Source: Natronobacterium gregoryi SP2 (GTDB lineage Archaea > Halobacteriota > Halobacteria > Halobacteriales > Natrialbaceae). From it: a DNA stretch of 64,000 nt. Position 1 is the first letter of the stretch; the number at the start of each line of letters is the position of its first letter. Below the pieces are notes generated by a model, which was given only the letters and a program-made list of their open reading frames with translations, was not told the DNA's origin and made no database searches. The translations under genes were made by a program, and so were the position numbers. The stretch is taken from positions 1,240,001 to 1,304,000 of the forward strand of contig NC_019792.1 in the NCBI RefSeq assembly GCF_000230715.2, given 5' to 3'. Below are positions 40,840 to 50,086 of the stretch, piece by piece.

Positions 40840-42255
40840 TCAGCCATTACTGTAGCGCCGAGGCGACGGTTCGAAGTACTGACGCAGCTCTCGCCCGAAC
40901 TCCTCGAGCAACACCGTCACTTCCTCGTTGACGAGTACCTGATACTCGGACTCGAGTGCCGTCTCGACGTGCGCGCCGAGTCCGACATCGAAGAGCCGGT
41001 CGCTCTCGAGAAACTCGCGTGCGGCGGTGAACTGGCGGTCGCGTTCGGTGACGTAGCGGCCGCCTTCGATGAACGGCCCGTACGCGTCCGGGTCGGCGGT
41101 GTAGGCGTCGTAGAAGCCTTCTGCGTGGCCGGGAACGTGTACCGGCGGTCCTTCGTGGCGTTCGACGATCGGCAGTTCGCTGACGGCGAGTTCGACGAAG
41201 ATAGCTGCGGTGTCGTCGGCGAGCGTCGTTCCGCGGAAGACCTCGAACCCGCGGTCGTCGAGTCCGCTGGTGATTCCCTCGATCGACTTCTCGAGTTGGG
41301 GGTAGAGTTGGTCGTCGACAAGATCAGGTGCGTCGAACCGGACCGCGATCGGTGTCGTGCCACGGTGCTCGAGGTGCTCTCGGAGTTCGGTTTCGGTCAG
41401 CGGTTCGGGATCGAGAGGCTCGAAGTACTCGACAGAGGGGGTGGCGAGGAACTCGCGGGCGTAGTGTTGGAGTCGTGCGACGTTCTCTCCGGAGCAGACG
41501 GCGGCGACGTTGCGCTCCGGATCGGTCGGATCGACGACGACGAGGGGGTCGCCGAACGTCTCCTGGCCGTGGTCCTCGGGATCGAGTTCGACCTGGGGGT
41601 GCCAGTCGCGTACAGCCTCGAGCAGTGCCTGGAAGCCGCCGTACTCGCAGACGAGCAATTCTGTGAGGAAGCCGCTGAAGCCCCGTGTCCGGAGGTCGCT
41701 GCCGTAGGAGCCGATTCCCCGGAGGAACTGCTTCGTGAGTCGAACGTCGGCAGCGAGGTCGTCGTCGAGTCGCTTTCGGAGGTACTCGTTGTGAAACGGC
41801 GTCCGGTCGACGGCCGACCGGATTTCGGTCGCCGATTCGAGGCGAAAACAGGGGACGACGTCGATGTCGAACCCCTCGACGGTACCCTTGACGTAGGGAT
41901 GTTCGGCGTACTCCTCGTGGCCCTCGGGGAGAGTGTCGTGGCCGACGGCGAGACCGTACTCCTCTAAGGTATCCCGATCGAGATTCGGCGGGAACCGGGC
42001 GAAGATGTCGATGTCGCGATTGCCGCTGGTCCAGGTTCCTCTGGCGGTCGAGCCGACCCGAATCACGTCGGCGTCGGCACAGCGGGCGGTCGCTGCGCGT
42101 TCGGCGCGGTCGGTGAGCCTGTCCGCTACCTCGCGGAGACGGGCCCGTTCGTCCGCGCCTGGGTCGACGCGTTCACGAACAGTGGCCACTACGGCCGCGA
42201 GGTCGTCCGGATCGTCGTCACGATCGCTCTCCTCGAGGTCGTCCGAGTCACTCAT
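40840..42255 (-). CDS. cca: CCA-adding tRNA nucleotidyltransferase (archaeal class I)
   Basis: 471 residues. The nucleotidyltransferase motif is V-G-S-T-A-R-G-T-W (about 67-75) followed by R-D-I-D-I-F-A-R-F, giving the D-x-D metal pair (D80, D82). Further on come G-F-S-G-F-L-T-E-L-L and a C-terminal tail domain. The enzyme adds or repairs the 3' CCA of tRNAs; none of the five tRNAs in this window encodes CCA, so it is essential here. It ends at a minus-strand stop 230 bp past the B array. It is transcribed away from tRNA-Asn. Confidence 0.93.
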   Translation of the reverse strand: MSDSDDLEESDRDDDPDDLAAVVATVRERVDPGADERARLREVADRLTDRAERAATARCADADVIRVGSTARGTWTSGNRDIDIFARFPPNLDRDTLEEYGLAVGHDTLPEGHEEYAEHPYVKGTVEGFDIDVVPCFRLESATEIRSAVDRTPFHNEYLRKRLDDDLAADVRLTKQFLRGIGSYGSDLRTRGFSGFLTELLVCEYGGFQALLEAVRDWHPQVELDPEDHGQETFGDPLVVVDPTDPERNVAAVCSGENVARLQHYAREFLATPSVEYFEPLDPEPLTETELREHLEHRGTTPIAVRFDAPDLVDDQLYPQLEKSIEGITSGLDDRGFEVFRGTTLADDTAAIFVELAVSELPIVERHEGPPVHVPGHAEGFYDAYTADPDAYGPFIEGGRYVTERDRQFTAAREFLESDRLFDVGLGAHVETALESEYQVLVNEEVTVLLEEFGRELRQYFEPSPRRYSNG

Positions 42256-42349
42256 TGGTGGTCTCTACTCGAGCGGTGCGTGAAAGGGTGTCGAACCGCG
42301 GGAAGCAAAACGAAAGCCCTATCAAATGCACTCGACTACTCGATGTTGA

Positions 42350-42422
42350 GCCGAAGTAGCTCAGATGGTAGAGCACCTCGCTGTTAACGAGGTTGTCCCA
42401 GGTTCGAGTCCTGGCTTCGGCG
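42350..42422 (+). tRNA. tRNA-Asn (anticodon GTT)
   Basis: Acceptor GCCGAAG/CTTCGGC, D-arm GCTCAGATGGTAGAGC, anticodon stem CTCGC/ACGAG-type with loop TGTTAAC, and T-arm CCAGG/CCTGG with loop TTCGAGT. CCA is not encoded. Confidence 0.95.
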
Positions 42423-42430
42423 CTCCTGTT

Positions 42431-43348
42431 CTACCGAACTCTGTTTCGACACTCGAGTCGCCGTTCCAGTTTGACCTCTATCCACTCTTCGAGATCACGT
42501 GCTGGCTCGACGCCGAGCGCCGAGCGAACGCGCTCGAGGTCGACATCGAACCGATCGACGACTGGCGAGTTCGGATTCGGTCGCTCTCGGAGTTCGATAC
42601 CGCCCGGAGAGCCAGTGCTGGCGTTGTGTGCGTGGGCGACCAGTCCCGCGATTTCGAGGACGCTGTAGGAGACGCCGCGTCCGAGTACGTACGACCGGGC
42701 GATGGAGTCGGCCTCGGCGAGTCGGTCGACGGCTGTGGCGATCCCCGAGGCGACGTCGTGGACGTGGATCAGGTCCCGTTCTTGTGTTCCCGGCCGGTGG
42801 ACTGGGAGGTCCTCGCCGGCGGCCGCTCGTTCGAGGAAGTAGTCGACGACCGACTCACCGTCGCCGTAGACGTTCGTCACGCAAAATGTGACCGAGGGGA
42901 CGCGTCCGTCGGTCAGCGTCCGGACGGCGCGTTCGCCGGCCAGTTTAGTTCGCCCGTAGGTCGTGGTCGGGTTTCTCGAAGTTGTTGCGGTGATCGGAAA
43001 CTCGTCGGGATCGCCGATGGTAGCGACACTCGAGAGGTGGACGAGTGGAACGTCGGCGCGGACACACGCCCAGGCAACGTTCGACGCCCCAGCAGCGTTG
43101 ATTTCGAAGGCGGCGTCGGGTCGACTCCGGCAGGCGTCGATCCCGACCAGTCCGGCAGCGTTGACGAGAGAGTCGACGTGCTCGAGGAACGGCTGGATCG
43201 CGCCTCGATTCCGGATGTCGACCGCAGGGTACTCTTCGTGAGCGGAGCCAGCAGCGGGGTAGACGTCGTAGCCGCGGTCCTCGAGCGTCTGGACGACTGC
43301 CTGCCCGACGGAGCCGGTTGCACCGAGGACGCCGACCCGATCACTCAT
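42431..43348 (-). CDS. NAD-dependent epimerase/dehydratase (extended SDR)
   Basis: 305 residues. The cofactor motif G-A-T-G-S-V-G-Q (9-16) opens a Rossmann fold. N-A-A-G-L-V-G is near 68, the Ser of S-S-V-A-T near 110, and catalytic Y-G-R-T-K near 129, i.e. the SDR Tyr-x-x-x-Lys pair. It is probably a nucleotide-sugar reductase or epimerase (RmlD/UDP-sugar type). It starts 8 bp inside the end of the UDP-sugar 4,6-dehydratase gene, so the two act consecutively, likely on the same sugar for surface glycans. Confidence 0.85.
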   Translation of the reverse strand: MSDRVGVLGATGSVGQAVVQTLEDRGYDVYPAAGSAHEEYPAVDIRNRGAIQPFLEHVDSLVNAAGLVGIDACRSRPDAAFEINAAGASNVAWACVRADVPLVHLSSVATIGDPDEFPITATTSRNPTTTYGRTKLAGERAVRTLTDGRVPSVTFCVTNVYGDGESVVDYFLERAAAGEDLPVHRPGTQERDLIHVHDVASGIATAVDRLAEADSIARSYVLGRGVSYSVLEIAGLVAHAHNASTGSPGGIELRERPNPNSPVVDRFDVDLERVRSALGVEPARDLEEWIEVKLERRLECRNRVR

Positions 43349-44450
43349 CGTTTGCAACGTCGTCCGTCGCGGACGGGCTGGCGTCGGTCGAAGTCGGTTC
43401 ACTACTCGGGCCGCCGTCGGCAGCGACCGTTCCCACGTCTTCTCTCTCGGCGTCGCCGATCGTTTCCCGGACTATCTCGACGATCTCGTCGTGGTGCATC
43501 TGCCGAGTGTTGGCGGATGTGTACTCGTTCTCGAGGTCGTTCGAAACGTCTGGGTTTTCGGCTTGCGGATAGAGGACGTATCGGTCCGCTCGTTCGTCTG
43601 CGTAGCGGATCTCGTCGCTGGCGACCAGTTTTTCGTGGTATCGTTCGCCCGGTTTCGGGCCGATGAGGTCGATCTCGATCTCGTCGGGGTCGTCGCCGAA
43701 CTGCGGCGCGAAGTGGTCGCACATTGCTTCCGCGAGGTCACCGACTGTCAGCGCGGGCATCTTCTTGACGAACACTTCGCCGCCGTCCATCTCGAGACAA
43801 GAGTCGATCGCAAAGCGGGCAGCTTCCTGGGGTCGCATGACGAACCGGGTCATCGAGGGGTCGGTGACGGTCAGCGGACCGCCGGAGCGAAGTTGGTCGT
43901 AGAACAGTGGGACGACCGATCCCGTCGTGCCGACGACGTTGCCGAAGCGGACGGAACCGAGCGTGAGGTCCTCGGGCGGCCGGTGTTTGTCGAACGAGGA
44001 GATGATTCGCTCGGCGATGAGTTTCGTCGACCCCATCGTCGAGGTCGGGTTCGCCGCCTTGTCCGTGCTGACACCGAGCAGTCGGTCGACGCCGGCCTCG
44101 GCTGCGGCCTCGACGACGTTTCTGGTTCCGGTGACGTTCGTCTGGACGGCCCCGTAGGGGTTGTCCTCGACCATCGGGACGTGTTTCATCGCCGCGACGT
44201 GGAAGACGACGTCGACATCGCTCATCGCGATCGCGAGCTGGTCTTTGTCGCGGATGTTTGCGAGGACGCAGTCGATCGTTGGCTCGACGCCGCCGAACGA
44301 TCCGCTAAACGCCGCCAGCCGCTGTTCGCTGTTGTCCACGATGCGGATCAGGTCGGGGTCGTCGTCGACCAGTTCCGAGACGACTTCGGCACCGATCGAG
44401 CCACAGCCGCCGGTAACGAGTACGTTCCGCCCTGCAAGCGTTGTCGACAT
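43341..44450 (-). CDS. UDP-N-acetylglucosamine 4,6-dehydratase-like (FlaA1/CapD) protein
   Basis: 369 residues. G-G-C-G-S-I-G-A-E (14-22) binds NAD(P). V-A-A-M-K-H-V-P near 90 and the catalytic region S-T-D-K-A-A-N-P-T-S-T-M-G-S-T-K-L-I-A-E (M-x-x-x-K instead of Y-x-x-x-K) are hallmarks of the inverting 4,6-dehydratases. G-P-K-P-G-E-R-Y-H-E-K-L near 285 is also conserved. The product would be a 4-keto-6-deoxy UDP-HexNAc. The gene overlaps the epimerase by 8 bp. A glycosyltransferase is divergent from it. The disordered T/S/D-rich tail is family-atypical. Confidence 0.88.
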   Translation of the reverse strand: MSTTLAGRNVLVTGGCGSIGAEVVSELVDDDPDLIRIVDNSEQRLAAFSGSFGGVEPTIDCVLANIRDKDQLAIAMSDVDVVFHVAAMKHVPMVEDNPYGAVQTNVTGTRNVVEAAAEAGVDRLLGVSTDKAANPTSTMGSTKLIAERIISSFDKHRPPEDLTLGSVRFGNVVGTTGSVVPLFYDQLRSGGPLTVTDPSMTRFVMRPQEAARFAIDSCLEMDGGEVFVKKMPALTVGDLAEAMCDHFAPQFGDDPDEIEIDLIGPKPGERYHEKLVASDEIRYADERADRYVLYPQAENPDVSNDLENEYTSANTRQMHHDEIVEIVRETIGDAEREDVGTVAADGGPSSEPTSTDASPSATDDVANDE

Positions 44451-44730
44451 GTAGCGTAGCCATCCTCCGGGCAGCCTTTGTAATCCGAACGCTACACTGG
44501 AGCGGGCGACGTTGGCTTGCCGTACAGCGGTCTCGAGTTGCATCCGGACGATCGGCGTCCGGTGTGGATCGCGGTCTGGGTGGCCGAGGTCGGCTGGAAT
44601 CGACGGCGAACCGACGAAGTCGGACCGAAAGCGCTGTTTGCTCTGCCTAACCGGTTGCGCGGCGTGACTGTCTCCGTGAGCGAACGAATTAACAATGTGT
44701 TCGACGACGGACCGCAGGCACGACGGACCG

Positions 44731-45696
44731 ATGACCGTGAACGTCCTCGTGTTGACGACCTACGACGAGTCACCGTTTCTGAACCAGCAGATCGTCGCCC
44801 TCGAGTCTCGCGGGCTCTCGGTCGACACACTCACCGTCTCTGGCAGCGTCTCCGCGGGCGAATCACGGGGTATACTCGACTATCTCCGATTTTTCCCCGA
44901 GGTGAGACGCGAAGTGCGACAGGGCGACTACGACCTTGTGCACGCCCATTACGGGCTGACCGCTCCGATGGCCCTCGCACAGCGAGCGGTCCCCGTCGTG
45001 CTCACGCTGTGGGGAACCGACCTCGAGGGGCCCGGCGGCCCGGTCAGCCAGTTCTGTGCGCCCCGCTGTGCGGAGGTGATCGTCATGACCGAGAGCATGC
45101 GCGAGGAACTCGCCAGCGACTGTACGGTCCTGCCGTTCGGGATCGACCTCGAGCGTTTCCGTCCCGAATCGACGGCCACAGCGAAAGCGCGAGTTGGCTG
45201 GGAGCTGGACGAACACCACGTCCTCTTCCCGTACCCCCCCGAGCGGACGGTCAAGAACTATCCGCGGGCAAAGCGGATCGTCGACGCAGTCGACGACCGG
45301 ATCGACTGCTCCGTTCGACTGCAGGTCGTCCACGGCGTCGATCACGAACAGGTGCCGACCTACATGAACGCCGCGGACGCGCTGTTGCTCACCTCCAAGC
45401 ACGAGGGGTCACCGACCGCCGTCAAGGAGGCTCTTGGCTGTAATCTCCCGATCGTCGCAACCGACGTCGGCGACGTCAGCGAACGACTCGAGGGGGTCGA
45501 TCCCTCCACGGTTGCGACGAGCGACGACGAACTCGTTCGTGGACTCGAGGCGGTGCTCGAGCGAGGCGAACGGTCGAACGGTCGACGGGCTGTAAGAGCG
45601 GTGAGTCAGCGGCAAGTCGTCGATCGGTTGCTTTCGGTCTATGGCCGGGCGATCGACGGGCGGCTGACGATCGAGCGGGACCCGGCGGCGGTGTGA
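44731..45696 (+). CDS. GT-B glycosyltransferase (group 1)
   Basis: About 321 residues. D-L-V-H-A-H-Y-G-L-T near 72, L-W-G-T-D near 100 and the C-terminal L-L-L-T-S-K-H-E-G-S-P-T-A-V-K-E-A-L-G (around 213-231, with the nucleotide-sugar-binding E-G-S-P ... E-A) are diagnostic of GT4. It transfers a sugar to a surface glycan or lipid. The ATG at 44731 opens the usual short N-terminal strand; an upstream ATG at 44695 would add 12 residues. The stop TGA is in the first bases of a family A element. Confidence 0.85.
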   Translation: MTVNVLVLTTYDESPFLNQQIVALESRGLSVDTLTVSGSVSAGESRGILDYLRFFPEVRREVRQGDYDLVHAHYGLTAPMALAQRAVPVVLTLWGTDLEGPGGPVSQFCAPRCAEVIVMTESMREELASDCTVLPFGIDLERFRPESTATAKARVGWELDEHHVLFPYPPERTVKNYPRAKRIVDAVDDRIDCSVRLQVVHGVDHEQVPTYMNAADALLLTSKHEGSPTAVKEALGCNLPIVATDVGDVSERLEGVDPSTVATSDDELVRGLEAVLERGERSNGRRAVRAVSQRQVVDRLLSVYGRAIDGRLTIERDPAAV

Positions 45697-45778
45697 TACG
45701 GTTCGTTGGAAGTCAGTTTCGGCGCAACCGCGCGCTCTTGCGGTCGCGCCGGGACATCGGGACAGCAGTCCGTCTGAG
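45694..45778. repeat. Family A element at the glycosyltransferase 3' end
   Basis: TGATACGGTTCGTTGG at the left, inner arms GGCGCAACCGC and GCGGTCGCGCC, and GGGACAGCAGTCCGTCTGAG at the right. TGA at 45694-45696 is the glycosyltransferase stop codon. Confidence 0.8.
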
Positions 45779-45992
45779 CTGTGACTGTCCTCGAGCGGTT
45801 CGGGACGCCCAGCGATACGACGGCAGGTCGCCGGCCCGGCGAAGGAGAGCAACAGTTCGATCGTCACTCGAGCGTGAAAACGCCGACGGCGGGAACACAC
45901 GAGGAATCTGGAGAGCTCGCCGCCCAGTATGAATCTACCACCTTATAATAGTCAGACTTAACAATATAGGAGTTTGTGTTCATAACAGTGCT
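45779..45992. other. Spacer and promoter of the COG0523 pair
   Basis: The last 60 bp are AT-rich (CTTATAATAG at 45942, TTAACAATATAGG at 45958), forming the promoter for the GTPase pair. Nothing coding was seen. Confidence 0.4.
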
Positions 45993-47198
45993 ATGGCTGA
46001 CCAACGCATCCCAGTGACCGTCCTGAGCGGGAGTCTCGGCGCAGGAAAGACGACCGTCCTGAACCACGTCCTGACCGCGGATCACGGCCTCGAGGTCGCC
46101 GTCGTGGTCAACGACATGGGCGAGGTCAACGTCGACGCGGAACACGTCACCCAGCAGTCGGATCTGGGCGGCGAGGAAGAAGTCGTCGAGATGTCCAACG
46201 GCTGTATCTGCTGTCGGCTGCGAGGCGACATGCTCGAGGAGATCGGCCGACTCGCCGACAGGCGGGAGTTCGACTACCTGCTGGTCGAGTCCTCGGGCAT
46301 CTCAGAACCGATCCCCGTCGCCCAGACGTTCGCGCTCGGGTTCGAGGACGCGGAGTTCGATCCGACCGACACCTATCGGCTGGACACGATGGTGACAGTC
46401 GTCAACGCCCACAGCTTCTGGGAGTCGTTCGACTCCGGATCGGCGCTGGCCGCGGATCGACTCGAGGAGCATTCGGGGCGCGTGCCCGAAGAAATCCTGC
46501 TCGATCAGATCGAGTTCTGTGACGTGCTCCTGTTGAACAAGCGCGACCTCGTTCCTGACGACGAGTTAGAAGAGATCGAGGCCGTCCTCGAACGACTCCA
46601 GCCGCGTGCGAAACTCGCTCGGACGGAGTTCGGGAACGTCGATCCCGGCGAGATACTCGGGACCGACCGGTTCGATTTCCAGCGCGCACAGAACGCTGCG
46701 GGCTGGAAACACGAACTCCAGCACGATCACCACCACGACCCACAGGAGGAACACGGCGTCACCTCCTTCGTCTACCATCGCCAGCGGCCGTTCCACCCCG
46801 AACGGATCGCCGCGCTGCTGTCGGACGTGCCCGACGAGGTCGTTCGAGCGAAGGGCTTTTTCTGGAGTGCAGGCCGGGAAGATGTCGCGATGGGCGTCGA
46901 CAAGGCCGGCACCTCCGTGCGTGCAGGGCCGGCCGGAACGTGGCTGGCGGACCTGCCGAAAGCCGAACGCGAACAGGACTTCGCTGCCCGCCCGGACCTG
47001 AAAGACGACTGGGACGAGGAGTACGGCGACCGCATGACCCGCCTCGTCTTCATCGCCCGCGAGTTCGACGAACACAGGTTGGTCGACCGGCTCGACGACT
47101 GCCTGCTGACCGACGCCGAGATGGACGAAGACTGGAACGCCTACACAGATCCGTTCGAACCGCAAGACAGACGTGAACTCGCGCTCTCGAACCAGTAA
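45993..47198 (+). CDS. COG0523-type P-loop GTPase (CobW/ZNG1-like metallochaperone)
   Basis: 401 residues. Walker A G-S-L-G-A-G-K-T-T (11-19) and the diagnostic C-I-C-C metal-binding motif (N-G-C-I-C-C-R-L, about 71) are present, along with N-K-R-D base specificity near 180. The CobW C-terminal domain begins G-V-T-S-F-V-Y-H-R-Q-R-P-F-H-P-E. A short D-H-H-H-D stretch near 247 may hold metal. These proteins hand zinc or cobalt to client enzymes. It abuts a second COG0523 gene with no space (stop, then ATG). Confidence 0.88.
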   Translation: MADQRIPVTVLSGSLGAGKTTVLNHVLTADHGLEVAVVVNDMGEVNVDAEHVTQQSDLGGEEEVVEMSNGCICCRLRGDMLEEIGRLADRREFDYLLVESSGISEPIPVAQTFALGFEDAEFDPTDTYRLDTMVTVVNAHSFWESFDSGSALAADRLEEHSGRVPEEILLDQIEFCDVLLLNKRDLVPDDELEEIEAVLERLQPRAKLARTEFGNVDPGEILGTDRFDFQRAQNAAGWKHELQHDHHHDPQEEHGVTSFVYHRQRPFHPERIAALLSDVPDEVVRAKGFFWSAGREDVAMGVDKAGTSVRAGPAGTWLADLPKAEREQDFAARPDLKDDWDEEYGDRMTRLVFIAREFDEHRLVDRLDDCLLTDAEMDEDWNAYTDPFEPQDRRELALSNQ

Positions 47199-48500
47199 AT
47201 GTCCGTTCCGGTCACCGTCCTCTGTGGCGAACTCGGCGCAGGAAAGACGACGCTGCTGTCGGGGTTGCTCGAGTCACCCGACACCGATACCGAGCGCGAA
47301 ATCGCCGTGCTCGTCAACGACGTCGGCGCTGTAAACGTCGACGCCGACCTGGTGGAAGCCCGAACCGATCTGGCGACCGGCGAGGAAGTCGTTGCCCTCG
47401 AGAACGGCTGTATCTGCTGTAGTCTCGGCGGCGAACTCTCGCGGGCGGTGATCCGGCTCTGGAAGGAACACGAGTTCGACCACCTCGTCGTCGAAGCCTC
47501 CGGCGTCGGCGAACCGGAGCCGATCGCCCGCCAATTCGTCCACGGCCCCGCCGGCGGCCCCTACGATCTCGAGGCTGTCGTGACGGTCGTCGACGCCCGG
47601 CGGTTCCACGATCGGTTCGCGGACGTCGACCTCGCGGCCGACGAAGTGCCCGCCGTTCGGGGCGGAAACGAAAGCGAGGACGGCGACGGTGACGGAACGC
47701 GACCGCTCACCGATCTCGTCCTCGAGCAAGTCGAGTTCTGCGACCTGCTGGTCGTCAACAAGTGCGACCTCGTCGACGACGCCGAACGGGAGCGGGTCGT
47801 CGCCCTGCTCGAGGCGCTCCAGCCCCGTGCCGACGTGCTGACGACCGAGTACGGCGCGATCGATCCGGCGGCGTTGCTCGGCGTCGACCGATTCGACCTC
47901 GAGGCAGCGAGCGAGGCCGCGGGATGGAAACGGGCGATCGAAGCCGACGTGGACGACGAGGCCGTACCTGAACACGACGACGATCACGAAGACGGACACG
48001 GCCACGACCACGATCACGACGAAGCGCACGACCACGCACATCCGCCCGAACGCTACGGTATCGCCGTCGACGCCTACCACCGCCGCCGCCCGTTCCACCC
48101 CGAACGCTTTGCCGCCGTCCTCGCGGACCTCCCGAACGGCCTCGTTCGCGTGAAAGGCCTGTGCTGGATCGCCGGCCGCGAAGACCAGGCTATCACGATG
48201 AGCTACGCCGGAACCGAAACGAGCCTCGAGGTCACCGGCCGCTGGATCGCCAGCTTCTCCGAAGAGCGCCAGGAGACCTACCGGCAGGGCCAGCCCGACC
48301 TCGAGTGGGACGAGGAGTGGGGCGACCGCGAAACGAGGCTGGCGGTGATCGGGCGCGATCTCGCATTCGACGCTCTCGAGGCGCGATTCGACGACTGTCT
48401 GTTGACCGACGCCGAGATGGACGAGGACTGGCACGAATACGACAACCGTGCGCCGACGGCAATGGGCGAGACGACCGTGGTCGACACGGACTCGCTCTGA
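47199..48500 (+). CDS. COG0523-type P-loop GTPase with His-rich loop
   Basis: 433 residues. Walker A G-E-L-G-A-G-K-T-T (9-17), C-I-C-C (N-G-C-I-C-C-S-L, about 71), N-K-C-D near 188 and a CobW domain at the end are visible. A remarkable His/Asp loop (about 261-286, H-E-D-G-H-G-H-D-H-D-H-D) fills the linker and is probably a metal reservoir. It is colinear with the upstream paralogue, the two starting one base apart, so they probably act as a pair with different affinity or client. No transporter or Zur-like gene is adjacent. Confidence 0.88.
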   Translation: MSVPVTVLCGELGAGKTTLLSGLLESPDTDTEREIAVLVNDVGAVNVDADLVEARTDLATGEEVVALENGCICCSLGGELSRAVIRLWKEHEFDHLVVEASGVGEPEPIARQFVHGPAGGPYDLEAVVTVVDARRFHDRFADVDLAADEVPAVRGGNESEDGDGDGTRPLTDLVLEQVEFCDLLVVNKCDLVDDAERERVVALLEALQPRADVLTTEYGAIDPAALLGVDRFDLEAASEAAGWKRAIEADVDDEAVPEHDDDHEDGHGHDHDHDEAHDHAHPPERYGIAVDAYHRRRPFHPERFAAVLADLPNGLVRVKGLCWIAGREDQAITMSYAGTETSLEVTGRWIASFSEERQETYRQGQPDLEWDEEWGDRETRLAVIGRDLAFDALEARFDDCLLTDAEMDEDWHEYDNRAPTAMGETTVVDTDSL

Positions 48501-48528
48501 CCGGCAAAGCGAGGTGAGGTCCTCGCAA

Positions 48529-49995
48529 CTACCCTGTGTCTGGGTACGCCTGCTGCCAGATTCCGTACAGCACGAAGGCGACAGCCGGCAGTCCGAAGAC
48601 GACGAACTGGATTACACTGATCACGGGCAACAGTCCGACGACGAACGCGGCGACAGCGACGGGAACCCCGGCGATCGGAGCGATTGCGATCGCAGCGATC
48701 CGTCGGTCGACCGCCGGCAGGTCCAACTCTGGCGCTGGCACCAGCAGTTCGAACGCCTCGACGAACGCCGGGGCGTCCTCGACGGGGCCGAGTTCGCGCA
48801 TCGTCTCCTCGTCGCCCCACCCCAGTTTTGCCTCGAACGTCCGAGTCCCGAACACCCGATCCGGGAGTCGGTCGGCGACGACCGTTACATCGCGGGTCGC
48901 ATTGCACGGAACACTCCACTGGGGTTCCTCGACCCAGGCGTCGTACGCGACGAGACGGTCGTCGTACCGACGATACTCGAGCGCGGCGTACTCGAGGACT
49001 CGTTCGGCGATCTTTATCGCCAGAAACGCGACGAGCGCGACGAAGGCGGCGAGACTGATGCCGACCGACAGCAAAACACCGGACCCGCTGCTTTCGCCGA
49101 GTACTGCGAAGGTGACGAGCCACGCGAGAACGACCATGCCGGCGTAGAAGGGAGCAGACTTCACGAGTGTGCGGAAAACGCCGGTGAGAACCACCGTCCG
49201 AGTATGCGTCTCGAACCGGGCATCCGGGTCGGCGTCGGGAATCCGTGGCTGCTCGGGGGCGTCACGTTCCCCTTCGTTTTCCGGTCCGGCGAGCCACCCC
49301 GTGAGCCGGCCACCACCGCCGTGGGTCGCACGAAACGCCGACCAGTCGACGAGCAGTTTGACGGCGACGAACGCCGCGAGCACGGCCATTCCGCCGGCTT
49401 CCGCGACGACGAGCAAGACGAACATCAAGAAAAACCCCTGACGGGCCGGCGTCTCGATGACAGCGTACGGCGACGTCGTCTCGTACCGGCCACCACGGAG
49501 GTACTCGTGCCAGGTCTCGAGTCCCTGGCCGAGCAACAATCCTGCGACGCTCAGCCAGACCACCGGCTGTGCGAGTGCGTCCCCGACCACGACTTCGGAC
49601 AATGCGCCCACGACGAAGAGGACGACCCAGACGGTCACAAAGAAGACAGCGCCGACGAACGGCAGGTTTCGCGGATACACCGGCGGGAGCCACGAAACGA
49701 CCCTGACGCTCCCGTGCTTTCTGGCGAGGTCGGTGTTCCCGACGTCGATCACGCTCGAGTCGCCCTCGTCCTCGTCGGTCTCTAGCTCCTCGACCTGTGG
49801 CGGCTGTCCAGCAAACAGCGCCTTCACCGCCGCCAACGGGAACGCGAGGATCACTTCGAGAGCGTAAATGACAACCAGCGTCGACGGTTTCCAGCCGTAC
49901 GCGAGAACGCCGACAAGCGGTACCAGGTTGGCCAGAACGATCGGCAAGAACCGCACAGCCGACGGAACGTCGTCGGAGACGCCACGAACGCGCAT
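48529..49995 (-). CDS. DUF6498-type multi-pass membrane protein
   Basis: 488 residues from the ATG at 49995. Several hydrophobic helices alternate with charged loops: F-L-P-I-V-L-A-N-L-V-P-L-V-G-V-L near 15, V-F-F-V-T-V-W-V-V-L-F-V-V-G near 115, and further pairs near 180-230 and 285-325. A cytosolic region follows, and a last pair of helices lies near 440-475. I place it in DUF6498 from the overall pattern. The role is unknown. Its gene is convergent with the GTPase pair. Confidence 0.65.
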   Translation of the reverse strand: MRVRGVSDDVPSAVRFLPIVLANLVPLVGVLAYGWKPSTLVVIYALEVILAFPLAAVKALFAGQPPQVEELETDEDEGDSSVIDVGNTDLARKHGSVRVVSWLPPVYPRNLPFVGAVFFVTVWVVLFVVGALSEVVVGDALAQPVVWLSVAGLLLGQGLETWHEYLRGGRYETTSPYAVIETPARQGFFLMFVLLVVAEAGGMAVLAAFVAVKLLVDWSAFRATHGGGGRLTGWLAGPENEGERDAPEQPRIPDADPDARFETHTRTVVLTGVFRTLVKSAPFYAGMVVLAWLVTFAVLGESSGSGVLLSVGISLAAFVALVAFLAIKIAERVLEYAALEYRRYDDRLVAYDAWVEEPQWSVPCNATRDVTVVADRLPDRVFGTRTFEAKLGWGDEETMRELGPVEDAPAFVEAFELLVPAPELDLPAVDRRIAAIAIAPIAGVPVAVAAFVVGLLPVISVIQFVVFGLPAVAFVLYGIWQQAYPDTG

Positions 49996-50086
49996 CTGCG
50001 ATGGAGGTAGCCCGAAGCACAGTAAAGCGTTCCGAAGAGAACGCTGACGCGATAGCTTATGGGAGTCGGCTGTAGATACGGTACAT

